Positions 15,882-23,498 of a DNA stretch of 64,000 nucleotides are shown piece by piece. Within the stretch, counting starts at the first letter, position 1, and every line of letters begins with the position of its first letter. The stretch covers positions 19,455 to 83,454 of IMG/VR virus record IMGVR_UViG_3300048672_000219. One strand, given 5' to 3'. The position numbers were made by a program, and so were the translations under genes. Origin of the DNA: a virus. The notes below the pieces were generated by a model. That model saw only the letters and a program-made list of their open reading frames with translations, did no database searches and was not told the origin of the DNA.

Positions 15882-16274
15882 TTATCCCTCAATCAAATGT
15901 CCAAATACATCACTGCCAATATCCCTAGCATCACGTTTCTTGCCAGTGTAAGGATTGTACAGCCAAGCCACTTTGCCATGCCATTGGCGATATTGTTCTG
16001 CTTCACTAGGAAAGACATCCTTCTTCTCGCCTGTCACTGGATCGTATTGCATTAGTCCTTTTACAATAGGAGTTGGGCAGTACGGATTGCATTCTTCCAT
16101 GTCAATATCAAACTCAACACCAATAGGAGCTCCGCGTGGCATCCAAGAAGTAATTGAAACATTTCTGATGTAGAATTTAGTACCAAGAAATTCTACAGGA
16201 GTTCTCGATTCTCCTGCATCGGAGAGTTTCTCGTGAAAGTTATTCACATCGTCTTTAGTTACGAGTACTTTCAT
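15882..16274 (-). CDS. hypothetical protein, 130 aa
   Basis: Mixed alpha/beta protein with two similar segments, GLMQYDPVTGEKKDVF and AWLYNPYTGKKRDA, that look like an internal repeat (Y-[DN]-P-x-T-G-[EK]-K-[KR]). Function unknown. ATG at 16274 follows AGGAGAAT. Confidence 0.7.
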   Translation of the reverse strand: MKVLVTKDDVNNFHEKLSDAGESRTPVEFLGTKFYIRNVSITSWMPRGAPIGVEFDIDMEECNPYCPTPIVKGLMQYDPVTGEKKDVFPSEAEQYRQWHGKVAWLYNPYTGKKRDARDIGSDVFGHLIEG

Positions 16275-16275
16275 T

Positions 16276-16635
16276 TTATTCTCCTAGAAATTCCTTAATA
16301 TTCTTCATGTGCTGAATACTGTCAGCGGTGTGATACGACACACGAAGTAGTTCTTTAGCTTGCTTCAGGGCTTGCTGGAGTGAAGCAATTTGATCTTTGG
16401 CTAAAGCTAGCTCAGTTTCGTTGTCGGCTCTTGTCTGATGACTTGCCCATTCTTCAAACAATTCAAAACGAGACTCCATCCAACTAAGCTTTCCACCGTC
16501 GATGTAGTATTCTGGTTCGGGATGACTATAGGGAACAATACCAGTAATCTCGTAAGTTTCTCCAATTTGCAATTCATACTCGGCAAAATCAACATTTTTG
16601 CAAACCACTTTGTCACCGATTTTGTATTTAGTCAT
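16276..16635 (-). CDS. hypothetical protein, SH3-like N-terminus and coiled coil, 119 aa
   Basis: Residues 1-55 have the feel of a small barrel (YKIGDKVVCKN, YELQIGETYEITGIVP), and residues about 68-100 form a heptad helix (LALAKDQIASLQQALKQAKE). ATG at 16635 is chosen because GGAGG lies 6 bases upstream. Not assigned to a family. Confidence 0.7.
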   Translation of the reverse strand: MTKYKIGDKVVCKNVDFAEYELQIGETYEITGIVPYSHPEPEYYIDGGKLSWMESRFELFEEWASHQTRADNETELALAKDQIASLQQALKQAKELLRVSYHTADSIQHMKNIKEFLGE

Positions 16636-16795
16636 CCCCATCCTCCATTTCAGCAATCTTCAATGCTATATGCCCCATTAACATGCCTCCGAGAAAGCCA
16701 ACCAAATTGTTAAATACTGTGCTTTCCATATTGTAGGTAATTATACCAAAAATGTAGAAAGAAGCAACAATTGCCATCCATTTAATACGTATCAT
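16628..16795 (-). CDS. two-pass small membrane protein, 55 aa
   Basis: Two hydrophobic stretches (residues about 6-22, and 32-48 with GFLGGMLMG) and an acidic tail. Size and topology match small holin-like proteins, but no lysis gene is adjacent. Its end overlaps the next start by 8 bases. Confidence 0.6.
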   Translation of the reverse strand: MIRIKWMAIVASFYIFGIITYNMESTVFNNLVGFLGGMLMGHIALKIAEMEDGDD

Positions 16796-16796
16796 T

Positions 16797-17093
16797 TCAA
16801 TGCCCTTTCACCAATTGTGCTGCATATTCAATCAAATACATCTTAGGAGCAATTAGAATTTTTAGCCATTCTTCGAGGAAATCTACTTCTGTCACTTGAC
16901 TGGCTGGCGCGGCCTGCGCGGTTTCTCCACTTCGTGTCGTTGTGGGCTGGGTGGCAAGAATTTGACCTAGTGCCCAATCTAAATTTTGAGCAATCGCACC
17001 AAAGTCTGCCGATTCAGGAATACGTGCAACAGCAAACGAATTCATTGCCAAATCACGAGCATCTTTCAAAGCACGAATTACGTCTTTGTCCAT
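16797..17093 (-). CDS. hypothetical protein, 98 aa
   Basis: Helical, with an alanine/threonine/glutamine-rich linker in the middle (QPTTTRSGETAQAAPAS). ATG at 17093 follows GGGGAGTGAG. Unrecognised. Confidence 0.65.
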   Translation of the reverse strand: MDKDVIRALKDARDLAMNSFAVARIPESADFGAIAQNLDWALGQILATQPTTTRSGETAQAAPASQVTEVDFLEEWLKILIAPKMYLIEYAAQLVKGH

Positions 17094-17094
17094 C

Positions 17095-17220
17095 TCACTC
17101 CCCTTTATTAAAATCACGTTTGTCTTTAGCAGGACGCTGCCATTCATGTTTCTCTCGTTTCATTTTCACATTCTCTTTAGGCTTCTTTACAAGTTTTACG
17201 AACGTCGAATTAGATTGCAT
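17095..17220 (-). CDS. small basic protein, 41 aa
   Basis: About one third of residues are Lys or Arg (KLVKKPKENVKMKREKHE), with no fold motif. Could bind nucleic acid. First gene behind promoter 17254-17282. Short, so coding status is moderately sure. Confidence 0.5.
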   Translation of the reverse strand: MQSNSTFVKLVKKPKENVKMKREKHEWQRPAKDKRDFNKGE

Positions 17221-17253
17221 TTTGTGTCTTTCTAAATTGTTTATCGTGAACAT

Positions 17254-17282
17254 ATTGTGACAGGGATTTTTGAGGCTGTCAA
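17254..17282 (-). promoter_or_regulatory. promoter (good -35, weak -10)
   Basis: Minus strand TTGACA (17277-17282), 17-bp spacer, CACAAT (17254-17259). Confidence 0.5.
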
Positions 17283-17289
17283 CAGAAAT

Positions 17290-17619
17290 TTATATATTGT
17301 GTTTAACAGCGTCTGGAAACATCCACAAAGGCTTTGTCAAGTCAGCTATCTTCTGGTTGAGCCACATTTCCTCTGCTAGAGGGTATTGCTTGATTGTGAA
17401 ACAATTACGTTCAAATCCTTTACGCTTTCCATCCTCAATAATGTTTGTAGGATAGACAACAAAACTCTTTCCGTCCTTATCCTTTGCCATGCAAGGCTCT
17501 GCTACAACACACATGTCGTGGTTGTTGTAGGATTTGTCAGCAGCATTATGAATTGTGCATATAGTGCCAACAGGGACGTATGTGAAGCTCCCGTATGTGT
17601 AATTATCGTAGAGGGACAT
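17290..17619 (-). CDS. hypothetical protein, 109 aa
   Basis: Beta-rich N-terminal half (YTYGSFTYVPVGTICTIHNA) and a helical C-terminus. Start ATG 17619 shares a base with the upstream stop. No family recognised. Confidence 0.7.
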   Translation of the reverse strand: MSLYDNYTYGSFTYVPVGTICTIHNAADKSYNNHDMCVVAEPCMAKDKDGKSFVVYPTNIIEDGKRKGFERNCFTIKQYPLAEEMWLNQKIADLTKPLWMFPDAVKHNI

Positions 17620-17807
17620 TATGTTCCTACCTTTTCTTTATCAATCAAATTCCAAACAGAACCGTGAATTGGTGGATAGAATTCACTCATGGCAAACTTA
17701 CTCCATCGTCTGTGGCGTCGTTTCTGCTTGTGTTCAAAATCATCACATGGTCGGTAATATCCTGCATAGTAACCCTCTCGTTTGTTACGCGATTGTATAA
17801 CTTTCAT
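17619..17807 (-). CDS. basic hypothetical protein, 62 aa
   Basis: Rich in Arg, Lys and Tyr in its first half (YYRPCDDFEHKQKRRHRRWSK), so nucleic-acid binding is possible. ATG at 17807 after GGAGAG. Confidence 0.65.
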   Translation of the reverse strand: MKVIQSRNKREGYYAGYYRPCDDFEHKQKRRHRRWSKFAMSEFYPPIHGSVWNLIDKEKVGT

Positions 17808-17818
17808 TTGGTTCTCTC

Positions 17819-18196
17819 CTAAGAAAAGAGGAATGCAACAAGTATAATAAGCATATCGATAGTTATGCCCACCAATCCCCCTATAAACAAACCGTCGAAA
17901 ATGGCCTCATCATATCCACGAATGGCTCCACGGATGCCGCCTACAGCAGTAGACAACAATAGCACAATAACTAAAGCCTTAACGGCCAAAATATCATTAC
18001 TGTGTTCTTTTGGATGCAGATATTGCACACATTCAGCATAGCTTTGCATAGCTTCCGTAGAAGCATTCTTGCTGTCATATTTATCAATCACTAGCTGGCA
18101 TTGTTCCGCATGTGATTGTGCTGCCATATTAGCGTTAATTGCTGCTATGTTTGCATTTGTTGCTGCTGTGGTTGCTACAATTAATGCTGTGCTCAT
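17819..18196 (-). CDS. membrane protein, 125 aa
   Basis: N-terminal third is alanine/asparagine-rich and helical (ATTAATNANIAAINANMAAQ). Two membrane segments follow (about residues 70-86 and 100-124). Membrane-linked coiled coil of unknown role; RBS AAGGAG before ATG 18196. Confidence 0.7.
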   Translation of the reverse strand: MSTALIVATTAATNANIAAINANMAAQSHAEQCQLVIDKYDSKNASTEAMQSYAECVQYLHPKEHSNDILAVKALVIVLLLSTAVGGIRGAIRGYDEAIFDGLFIGGLVGITIDMLIILVAFLFS

Positions 18197-18211
18197 TTGT
18201 TTTCTCCTTAA

Positions 18212-18400
18212 TTAAGTAGAGCTAATCAGTTCATCTTCAAGCCACAATTCAATGCTCTGAACATCTTCATACATTGGATCGCCGCCAGTATAGACGGAGT
18301 TTGTAACAGTTTTGATCTGTAAGTTTTCTCGTAGGTAGTCTTTCACATCCTCAAGGAATGCTTCTTTACGAGCTTTGCTGGTCATTTCTTCCATTGTCAT
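18212..18400 (-). CDS. hypothetical protein, 62 aa
   Basis: Helical acidic protein beginning MTMEEMTSKARKEAFLEDVK. ATG at 18400 is supported by AGGAGAG; a longer in-frame reading to 18427 has no ribosome site. First gene of this unit. Confidence 0.65.
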   Translation of the reverse strand: MTMEEMTSKARKEAFLEDVKDYLRENLQIKTVTNSVYTGGDPMYEDVQSIELWLEDELISST

Positions 18401-18449
18401 TTTGTTCTCTCCTATAAATTCCCACAAGCCCTATGCTCATGTGATGTGT

Positions 18450-18478
18450 ATTGTTGCATGGATTTGATTGTGTGTCAA
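18450..18478 (-). promoter_or_regulatory. promoter of the left minus-strand unit
   Basis: Minus strand TTGACA (18473-18478), 17 bp, AACAAT (18450-18455): good -35, poor -10. Confidence 0.45.
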
Positions 18479-18489
18479 GCTTGTCTCCA

Positions 18490-18520
18490 CAAATAATAAA
18501 GCCTCCCCAAAAGGGAGGCC
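18490..18520 (-). terminator. rho-independent terminator after the family paralogue
   Basis: Minus strand: GCCTCCC, TTTT loop, GGGGAGGC, then TTTATTATTT. It ends the one-gene unit 18525-18707. Confidence 0.88.
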
Positions 18521-18524
18521 ATTG

Positions 18525-18707
18525 TCATTGAAGCTGTGCTTCCAGTTTACGTTGCTGCATGAGAACAAAAGCGAGTTCAAGCTTTTCGCCCAGAGGTTTG
18601 CCGCGATGACGCTTACGAATAGAGTGTACAGCTTGAGCACTAGCACGTTGGAAGTGCGTTGCAATCTGTTCCACAGTGGCGAGTTCGTAGTTGAAATGAG
18701 TTGCCAT
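18525..18707 (-). CDS. small LATVEEL-family protein (paralogue 2), 60 aa
   Basis: Reads MATHFNYELATVEQIATHFQ, then SAQAVHSIRKRHRGK and a C-terminal helix rich in Leu and Gln. It aligns with the proteins at 9844-10029 (YKLATVEELADYI..SSAQ) and 27929-28141. It is a single-gene unit with its own promoter and terminator, divergent from the GIY-YIG gene at 18852, so it could be an autoregulator of this switch region. Confidence 0.75.
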   Translation of the reverse strand: MATHFNYELATVEQIATHFQRASAQAVHSIRKRHRGKPLGEKLELAFVLMQQRKLEAQLQ

Positions 18708-18736
18708 GAAATTTCCTTAGAGGTTAATGATACGAC

Positions 18737-18765
18737 ATTATAACAGACCAGTTTAGAAAAGTCAA
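18737..18765 (-). promoter_or_regulatory. promoter of paralogue 2
   Basis: Minus strand TTGACT (18760-18765), 17 bp, TATAAT (18737-18742). It is back to back with the plus-strand promoter at 18782. Confidence 0.82.
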
Positions 18766-18781
18766 TACAAAATGCTAAAAC

Positions 18782-18810
18782 TTGACAAAAGTTTACAATC
18801 ATGTTATAAT
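18782..18810 (+). promoter_or_regulatory. consensus promoter of the GIY-YIG gene
   Basis: TTGACA (18782-18787), 17 bp, TATAAT (18805-18810), then TCTGTTAGGTG, which recurs after other promoters in this genome. Confidence 0.88.
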
Positions 18811-18851
18811 TCTGTTAGGTGATATTGCCGTATTGACATAGAGGATTTAGG

Positions 18852-19907
18852 ATGAAAGAGGATAAGAAAATTGCCAGAGTTGGTGATAAGTATATGCTGA
18901 AATGTGGAGTAGAAGTTGAAATTGTTGAAATAATTTCAAACAAAGATGTATTAGTTACTGACGGAAAAGCTTTTAAGAATTGTCGGTTTTACAATTTAGT
19001 AAAAGGAGGTGTCGCATGGATCGTTGACGGTATTTTACGCACTGCGTACTACACTGGAAATGTAAAGAAATGTGAGCCGCCGGTTAAAGTTGGTGAGATT
19101 TTCAAATTAAATTGTGGAGTGTCTGTCTCAATTAAAGAGTATTTAGGGAGCGACAGAGTTTTAGTAGAGGATGAGCATCAAAATTTAAAAAACGTATCTC
19201 TTAGTTCACTGAGAAAAGGTCATGTTTCGTGGCTTGGAAAAACTAAAACAGAGGTGAATAGACCACCAGTTGAGATAAACATAGGAGATGTGTTTTCAAG
19301 TAAAAGATTCGGTGAGTTTGAGATAATAGGGTACTCTTTCCATAAGAAAAACTTATTTAATGTCAGATTTAAAAATTCTGGCGGTGCTATGTGGAATGTA
19401 TCTGCTGTATCCATCTTAAAAGGTACACTTTCCGACAGAAGTAAAGAGCATGTGTTCAGAAATAAACCCTATAGGCTAGGTGGTAGATTTTATTCAACGG
19501 TTTCTGGGTGGTGTACAGTAATTGACTTAGAGTCAAGTACGAACATTACTGTACAATGGGATCACACAGGAAACATTCAAAAGACATCATATAGAACTCT
19601 AAAGAAAACTACATTCTGTGAAAATGTTAAGGAAAGTCCTTTGTTTGAGCCAAAAGGACATTACGTTTACATCGCTAAAACTGGTGGGGAGATTGTTTAT
19701 ATCGGTTCTGGAAAAGAACAAAGGTACATGCATTGTATAGACGGAAGATCGAGTAACTACGACCTTAATAGATTGCATTTCAGTAAATACAAAGTTGAAG
19801 TCGAGATTTTCAAAGAGGGTCTTACTAAAAGAGAAGCCCTTGATCTTGAACTATCTTTAATTAGAAAACATAATCCAATTTGTAATATATCTGGTAAATC
19901 TGATTAA
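18852..19907 (+). CDS. GIY-YIG homing endonuclease with N-terminal repeat array
   Basis: A 351-residue protein. The first 250 residues contain about four related beta-rich units of roughly 60-65 residues (compare KVGEIFKLNCGVSVSIKEYL with KMARVGDKYMLKCGVEVEIV-like opening, and SLRKGHVSW with NLVKGGVAW and SILKGTLSD), probably for DNA binding. The C-terminal 85 residues are the nuclease: HYVYIAKTGGEIVYIGSGKEQRY with the GIY and YIG elements, and ALDLELSLIRKHNP with the catalytic-type Glu. The nuclease domain closely resembles that of the gene at 28957. Start ATG follows GAGGATTTAGG. Confidence 0.85.
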   Translation: MKEDKKIARVGDKYMLKCGVEVEIVEIISNKDVLVTDGKAFKNCRFYNLVKGGVAWIVDGILRTAYYTGNVKKCEPPVKVGEIFKLNCGVSVSIKEYLGSDRVLVEDEHQNLKNVSLSSLRKGHVSWLGKTKTEVNRPPVEINIGDVFSSKRFGEFEIIGYSFHKKNLFNVRFKNSGGAMWNVSAVSILKGTLSDRSKEHVFRNKPYRLGGRFYSTVSGWCTVIDLESSTNITVQWDHTGNIQKTSYRTLKKTTFCENVKESPLFEPKGHYVYIAKTGGEIVYIGSGKEQRYMHCIDGRSSNYDLNRLHFSKYKVEVEIFKEGLTKREALDLELSLIRKHNPICNISGKSD

Positions 19908-20601
19908 ATCGTTAAAACTTTTCTAAGTGGTGGATTTTCAAAAAGTACTCGACTCGTTCAAGTGTCGTGAAAAAATGATCCACCGCATTTTCCAGAAACT
20001 TTCATTTTGGAATTTGAATTTTCATTTTGGAATTAATTTCGTCAAAACTCCCTGAAAAATTTTAGCCCTTATTAGAGAAAATTTAGATAGTGCGCTACAT
20101 AAATTGATGACATAATTACAATATTGTCAGATTGTCTTGCCAGAGTGTCAATTTCTCAACAGCAATGTTGCTATTATGCAAGACGAGCGATGCCATTGTC
20201 GCTTTTATGCAACATTCTGAAATTAAAAAGCAAACGCGCAGGAGTGACGCTGCGTCGCCAACGCATAATTGAATTCTACTCTTCTCACAGGAAAACGCAA
20301 GCGGAATTTAAATTTATTTTGGGAATTTGCAACATGAAAATATGACGAGCAGGAGTGACTTAGACGATCGGTGCTTTCATGTCGCAGCAAAGCATCACCG
20401 TTAGACATATAGTATTACAAATTCCTGAATCGTGCAAAGCTTATTTGCATTTGTCGCATAAATGTTACGTTATGCCCTGTAATGTCTTTTCTATGCATCA
20501 TATGCACAAAAAGCTTGCCATGCTGGAGAATGCTGTATATTATGGCTACATGTCCTGTAGCACAGGGCTACATGTTCAACGCAATACACGAAAGGCAAGC
20601 C
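19908..20601 (+). other. 694-base gene-poor stretch at the start of the early region
   Basis: No convincing gene is seen. The stretch holds a 15-bp direct repeat TTTCATTTTGGAATT (20000-20014 and 20020-20034, 20 bp apart), a short inverted repeat GTGGAT/ATCCAC (19929-19983), several short palindromes (AGCAATGTTGCT near 20160), an 11-mer GCAGGAGTGAC repeated at 20238 and 20349, and a promoter at 20515. It lies beside the strand switch, so it may hold control sites or an origin; neither is shown by sequence alone. Confidence 0.5.
20515..20543 (+). promoter_or_regulatory. promoter of the first early unit
   Basis: TTGCCA (20515-20520), 17 bp, TATTAT (20538-20543). Confidence 0.6.
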
Positions 20602-20772
20602 ATGAATAACTACTCGCAAAAGACCATCGCCGAACTACTGTATATCCAACAGGATGCATACGAGGCCGCACAATGCGCTAAAAGCTTAGGCAACAAAGAA
20701 GCGGAAGCCAAATATCTGGATCAGGTGAACGACGCCTCCAGCGAACTGCATAAACGTCAGAAAGGGAATTAA
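20602..20772 (+). CDS. hypothetical protein, 56 aa
   Basis: Reads MNNYSQKTIAELLYIQQDAY, wholly helical and charged. The internal ATG at 20602 after AAAGG is chosen; upstream in-frame starts lie in the leader. First gene of the early plus-strand region. Confidence 0.65.
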   Translation: MNNYSQKTIAELLYIQQDAYEAAQCAKSLGNKEAEAKYLDQVNDASSELHKRQKGN

Positions 20773-20774
20773 TT

Positions 20775-21080
20775 ATGGTAACGATCAATAAACAGGTGGA
20801 AGCTGTCAAGCTTGTACAGTACATTAATAATGACGTGCGAATGGGGTTTAGTGCCACCTCGCATTACGATACCGTATTATTATCTTTTACAGGATACGGT
20901 GAAGAGTTTGAAATTTCCCTAGAATTTTCCCATGAATACAAAGTATGGATGCTAGATTTTTGCCAGTATTCTGTAAAAGGGCGATTACCTAACTTTGCTA
21001 GTCATAAGTCACAGCTAGGCTTTATCACACTGGCGATTGCTAAGTACAATGTCGCATTAGAAAAACGCCTATCAAAATAA
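20775..21080 (+). CDS. hypothetical protein, 101 aa
   Basis: Alpha/beta protein with a beta-strand centre (DTVLLSFTGYGEEFEISLEF). RBS AAAGGG upstream. No known family. Confidence 0.7.
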   Translation: MVTINKQVEAVKLVQYINNDVRMGFSATSHYDTVLLSFTGYGEEFEISLEFSHEYKVWMLDFCQYSVKGRLPNFASHKSQLGFITLAIAKYNVALEKRLSK

Positions 21081-21084
21081 ACTC

Positions 21085-21112
21085 TTGCAATAGCTCTAAA
21101 GCGTGATATACT
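21085..21112 (+). promoter_or_regulatory. promoter
   Basis: TTGCAA (21085-21090), 16 bp, TATACT (21107-21112); drives the genes from 21142. Confidence 0.6.
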
Positions 21113-21141
21113 AGAGCCAATTCAACGCACAAAGGAATATC

Positions 21142-21354
21142 ATGTCAGATAGTAAAGCTAAACATACAGCATGGCGTTATTTCAACGGCAAACAAATTGG
21201 TTATGTAGAATCATTTGATTGGTCGCCATTCCGCAAAGGCGATCCATACAGCTACACTAACGATCATGCCAAAGCCTTACAAATGACTGAATCGCAATGC
21301 CGTAAATTTTGCAAGTATATGTCGGATTGCGGTACTATTGGATTCTGGAGCTAA
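21142..21354 (+). CDS. hypothetical protein, 70 aa
   Basis: Contains aromatic and cysteine-bearing C-terminus (ESQCRKFCKYMSDCGTIGFW). RBS AAAGGAAT before ATG 21142. Not recognised. Confidence 0.7.
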   Translation: MSDSKAKHTAWRYFNGKQIGYVESFDWSPFRKGDPYSYTNDHAKALQMTESQCRKFCKYMSDCGTIGFWS

Positions 21355-21358
21355 TATC

Positions 21359-21562
21359 ATGTCAGACAATATCGCAATTCTTGACGGCTACACAGAGCCA
21401 TACATGGCATATAGCAGTAATGGTGAATACGAGATACCTATTCTCGTCAAGTCTGACACAGATTTTGATAGTTGTTTTAAAGCATGGGACAGTGACGAGC
21501 AAAAATATATCTCAATCTTAGGCTGGCTATGGGATTGCGAACCTGTTACAGAGGATAACTGA
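21359..21562 (+). CDS. hypothetical protein, 67 aa
   Basis: Starts MSDNIAILDGYTEPYMAYSS; acidic and rich in aromatics and Asp. ATG at 21359 follows CTGGAG at good spacing. Four bases after the previous stop. Confidence 0.65.
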   Translation: MSDNIAILDGYTEPYMAYSSNGEYEIPILVKSDTDFDSCFKAWDSDEQKYISILGWLWDCEPVTEDN

Positions 21563-21563
21563 C

Positions 21564-21779
21564 ATGACTAAGCTAATGAGCATACAGGCCGCGTTTAACG
21601 GCGGTCTAGCAGCCTTTTACCGGCACTGCCTTCGCTACGGAACAGTGACACAATACCGTGATTATCTGGATGAATCTGGCGCGGAATGCCGTGATGTTTC
21701 TGTTATCATCCAAGGGCATTTTGCTGTGATAACTAAGCGGCGTGGTGAAGTGGTAGCAGCGCAATATTATTCTAACTGA
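21564..21779 (+). CDS. hypothetical protein, 71 aa
   Basis: A short helix (IQAAFNGGLAAFYRHCLRYG) followed by beta strands (VSVIIQGHFAVITKRRGE). No family recognised; same unit as 21359. Confidence 0.65.
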   Translation: MTKLMSIQAAFNGGLAAFYRHCLRYGTVTQYRDYLDESGAECRDVSVIIQGHFAVITKRRGEVVAAQYYSN

Positions 21780-21788
21780 AGGCATATT

Positions 21789-22139
21789 ATGAAAATCGAA
21801 TCAAGCAATATGACACATGAAGAGTATTTCCGTTTAAACGGCATACTGTCCATAGAACGCACTGAGCAAGTATTACAGGCGCTACAAGAGGCGCAAGCAT
21901 TGGACGTGCGAGAATTTGCCGCCTATGCTCAAGAGGCGCGCTCAGGCTTTGCCAGTGAAGATTTTCTAGTGCCAGAAGTGATATTGTTGCGCCAGCTAGC
22001 AAAGCGCTTGAGAGGCGACAATAAGCAAGATTTGCTAGTCATCATCGAAGTGATCGAAAACGAATTGCAACAATTACAAAGTAGTGCGGAATATGCAAAC
22101 GATCAATTGTCTAACATTGTGCGCACTGTTACAAAATAA
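21789..22139 (+). CDS. helical hypothetical protein, 116 aa
   Basis: Alpha-helical, Gln/Glu/Ala-rich, with likely coiled-coil parts (QVLQALQEAQALDVREFAAY; IENELQQLQSSAEYANDQL). RBS GAAGGC before ATG 21789. Function unknown. Confidence 0.7.
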   Translation: MKIESSNMTHEEYFRLNGILSIERTEQVLQALQEAQALDVREFAAYAQEARSGFASEDFLVPEVILLRQLAKRLRGDNKQDLLVIIEVIENELQQLQSSAEYANDQLSNIVRTVTK

Positions 22140-22142
22140 CGA

Positions 22143-22171
22143 TTGACAGGCTGAAATATGCCTGTTATTCT
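22143..22171 (+). promoter_or_regulatory. promoter
   Basis: TTGACA (22143-22148), 17 bp, TATTCT (22166-22171), directly after the stop at 22139. The spacer contains the inverted repeat CAGGCTG...TGCCTG. Confidence 0.72.
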
Positions 22172-22206
22172 AAGCACATATAGACAAATTCCTGAAAGGC
22201 TGCAAA

Positions 22207-22416
22207 ATGAAAAACTACAATCTCCCTAAAGCCAAAGCGCAACAGGCTATTAAATCAGCCGATGACGCATTGTATAGCCAACACTACAAAGGTATTTTTG
22301 ATGAGTCTGACCCTAATCATCCAAAATATAATAACGGCTACAATTACGCTACAGGTCAATTTGTAAGCCTGTTCGGATATTCTGAAAATGAATTGCTTGC
22401 TAAACAACACAAATAA
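22207..22416 (+). CDS. hypothetical protein, 69 aa
   Basis: Basic N-terminal helix (KAKAQQAIKSADDALY) and an Asn/Tyr-rich centre (YNNGYNYATGQF). RBS GAAAGG. Not recognised. Confidence 0.65.
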   Translation: MKNYNLPKAKAQQAIKSADDALYSQHYKGIFDESDPNHPKYNNGYNYATGQFVSLFGYSENELLAKQHK

Positions 22417-22426
22417 GGGCTACAAA

Positions 22427-22663
22427 ATGAAAGCACGTTTCCCTATTGGCTTAGTGTTCCAGCGTAAGCGGTTTCATAAAGCCAAAGAATTAACAGAGTA
22501 CACAATCAAAGATATTTACAAGACATTCAACAATGCCGGTGAATGTGTCAAGCTGGAGTATCTTGTTACACATGAATTCTTTGGGCAAGAAATAGGCGAA
22601 ATGATGGTTGATACAACAATCGCCCGAAGCTTGACGAATGCGCAATTAGCAGAATTTTTGTAA
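22427..22663 (+). CDS. hypothetical protein, 78 aa
   Basis: Starts MKARFPIGLVFQRKRFHKAK; small beta-barrel-like layout with TIKDIYKTFN and KLEYLVTHEF. ATG at 22427 follows AAGGGC. Probably binds a nucleic acid or protein, from size and charge only. Confidence 0.65.
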   Translation: MKARFPIGLVFQRKRFHKAKELTEYTIKDIYKTFNNAGECVKLEYLVTHEFFGQEIGEMMVDTTIARSLTNAQLAEFL

Positions 22664-22670
22664 ATAATTC

Positions 22671-22699
22671 TTGCAAAGCCTGAAATTGTATGTAATAAT
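22671..22699 (+). promoter_or_regulatory. promoter
   Basis: TTGCAA (22671-22676), 16-17 bp, TAATAAT (about 22693-22699). Confidence 0.58.
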
Positions 22700-22733
22700 G
22701 GTTTCAGGCTAACAAAACAGAGGAAATACCATC

Positions 22734-22907
22734 ATGTACACTCACAAAATCAGCTACACTAAACAATTTCTTTCCGGTAATCTGGCAGGTTTTAAAGTGG
22801 AAGAGAATTTTCGCACTACCTCCGATGCACTACAATTGCATATTGCAAAATTTACCAAAGTAAATAAGAAATTTATTGTAAGTAATGTTACTGTGGAGAA
22901 AATTTAA
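22734..22907 (+). CDS. hypothetical protein, 57 aa
   Basis: Reads MYTHKISYTKQFLSGNLAGF. Basic, mostly beta-strand, and rich in Lys and Thr. RBS AGAGGAAAT. Its stop overlaps the next ATG (TAATG). Confidence 0.6.
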   Translation: MYTHKISYTKQFLSGNLAGFKVEENFRTTSDALQLHIAKFTKVNKKFIVSNVTVEKI

Positions 22908-23059
22908 TGAAACTACAAAGATGGTATGAAGTGATCGAAGGAATAGCTTATATCTACGATTCAGGACATAAGAGATATTCCCTCAGTGTTTCTATCGTAC
23001 CGGTTGCGGATTTGCAATATTACAAAAACAATTTTATACTTCGGAAAATTTGGAGCTAA
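22907..23059 (+). CDS. hypothetical protein, 50 aa
   Basis: Reads MKLQRWYEVIEGIAYIYDSG; Tyr-rich and coupled to the previous gene. A TTCG-loop terminator follows 6 bases after the stop, closing this unit. Confidence 0.6.
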   Translation: MKLQRWYEVIEGIAYIYDSGHKRYSLSVSIVPVADLQYYKNNFILRKIWS

Positions 23060-23064
23060 TTCTT

Positions 23065-23090
23065 GCCGCCTTCGGGCGGCTTTATTTTAT
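23065..23090 (+). terminator. rho-independent terminator
   Basis: GCCGCC-TTCG-GGCGGC (23065-23080) followed by TTTATTTTAT. Confidence 0.92.
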
Positions 23091-23254
23091 CTATTGCATT
23101 ATAAATACAACGCCCGCTCTCGCCTTAGAGCTGCTCCTAAGTGGACACGCTATGAATTAATTATAATCCCACTTCCTGAATCCAGCAAGCCCTATTTTGC
23201 TCATGCCACAAATAAACAACAAAATAAATTTTGTGGCGAATATGCACAAAACGC

Positions 23255-23282
23255 TTGCTTAATTTTCTGAAGGGGCTATAAT
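23255..23282 (+). promoter_or_regulatory. promoter
   Basis: TTGCTT (23255-23260), 16 bp, TATAAT (23277-23282). The 160 bases between the terminator and this promoter hold no gene. Confidence 0.6.
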
Positions 23283-23316
23283 TACTTACATCAACAACGC
23301 AACCGGAGAAAATCAA

Positions 23317-23487
23317 ATGTCCAATCTTACTAAAGCCGCTTACCTGAAAGCACGTCGTTGCGTGCTGCTGTCGAGCATCGCTGACCGTATCTGTGACGAT
23401 CTGCCATACGGCAACCAAATGCAAGAGTTAGACAAAGTGGAAATGGCTATCAAGGCGCTCGGCTTTGATCCTCTCAAACCTCTGTAA
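23317..23487 (+). CDS. hypothetical protein, 56 aa
   Basis: Reads MSNLTKAAYLKARRCVLLSS; helical, with codon use (many CTG, CGT, GGC) closer to highly expressed genes than its neighbours. RBS CGGAGAA. Confidence 0.65.
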   Translation: MSNLTKAAYLKARRCVLLSSIADRICDDLPYGNQMQELDKVEMAIKALGFDPLKPL

Positions 23488-23498
23488 TAGGCGACAAA

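Noticed and set aside
20124-20345. 73-residue frame in the gene-free block before the early genes
   Set aside because: No ribosome site, composition unlike neighbouring proteins, and it spans palindromic DNA.
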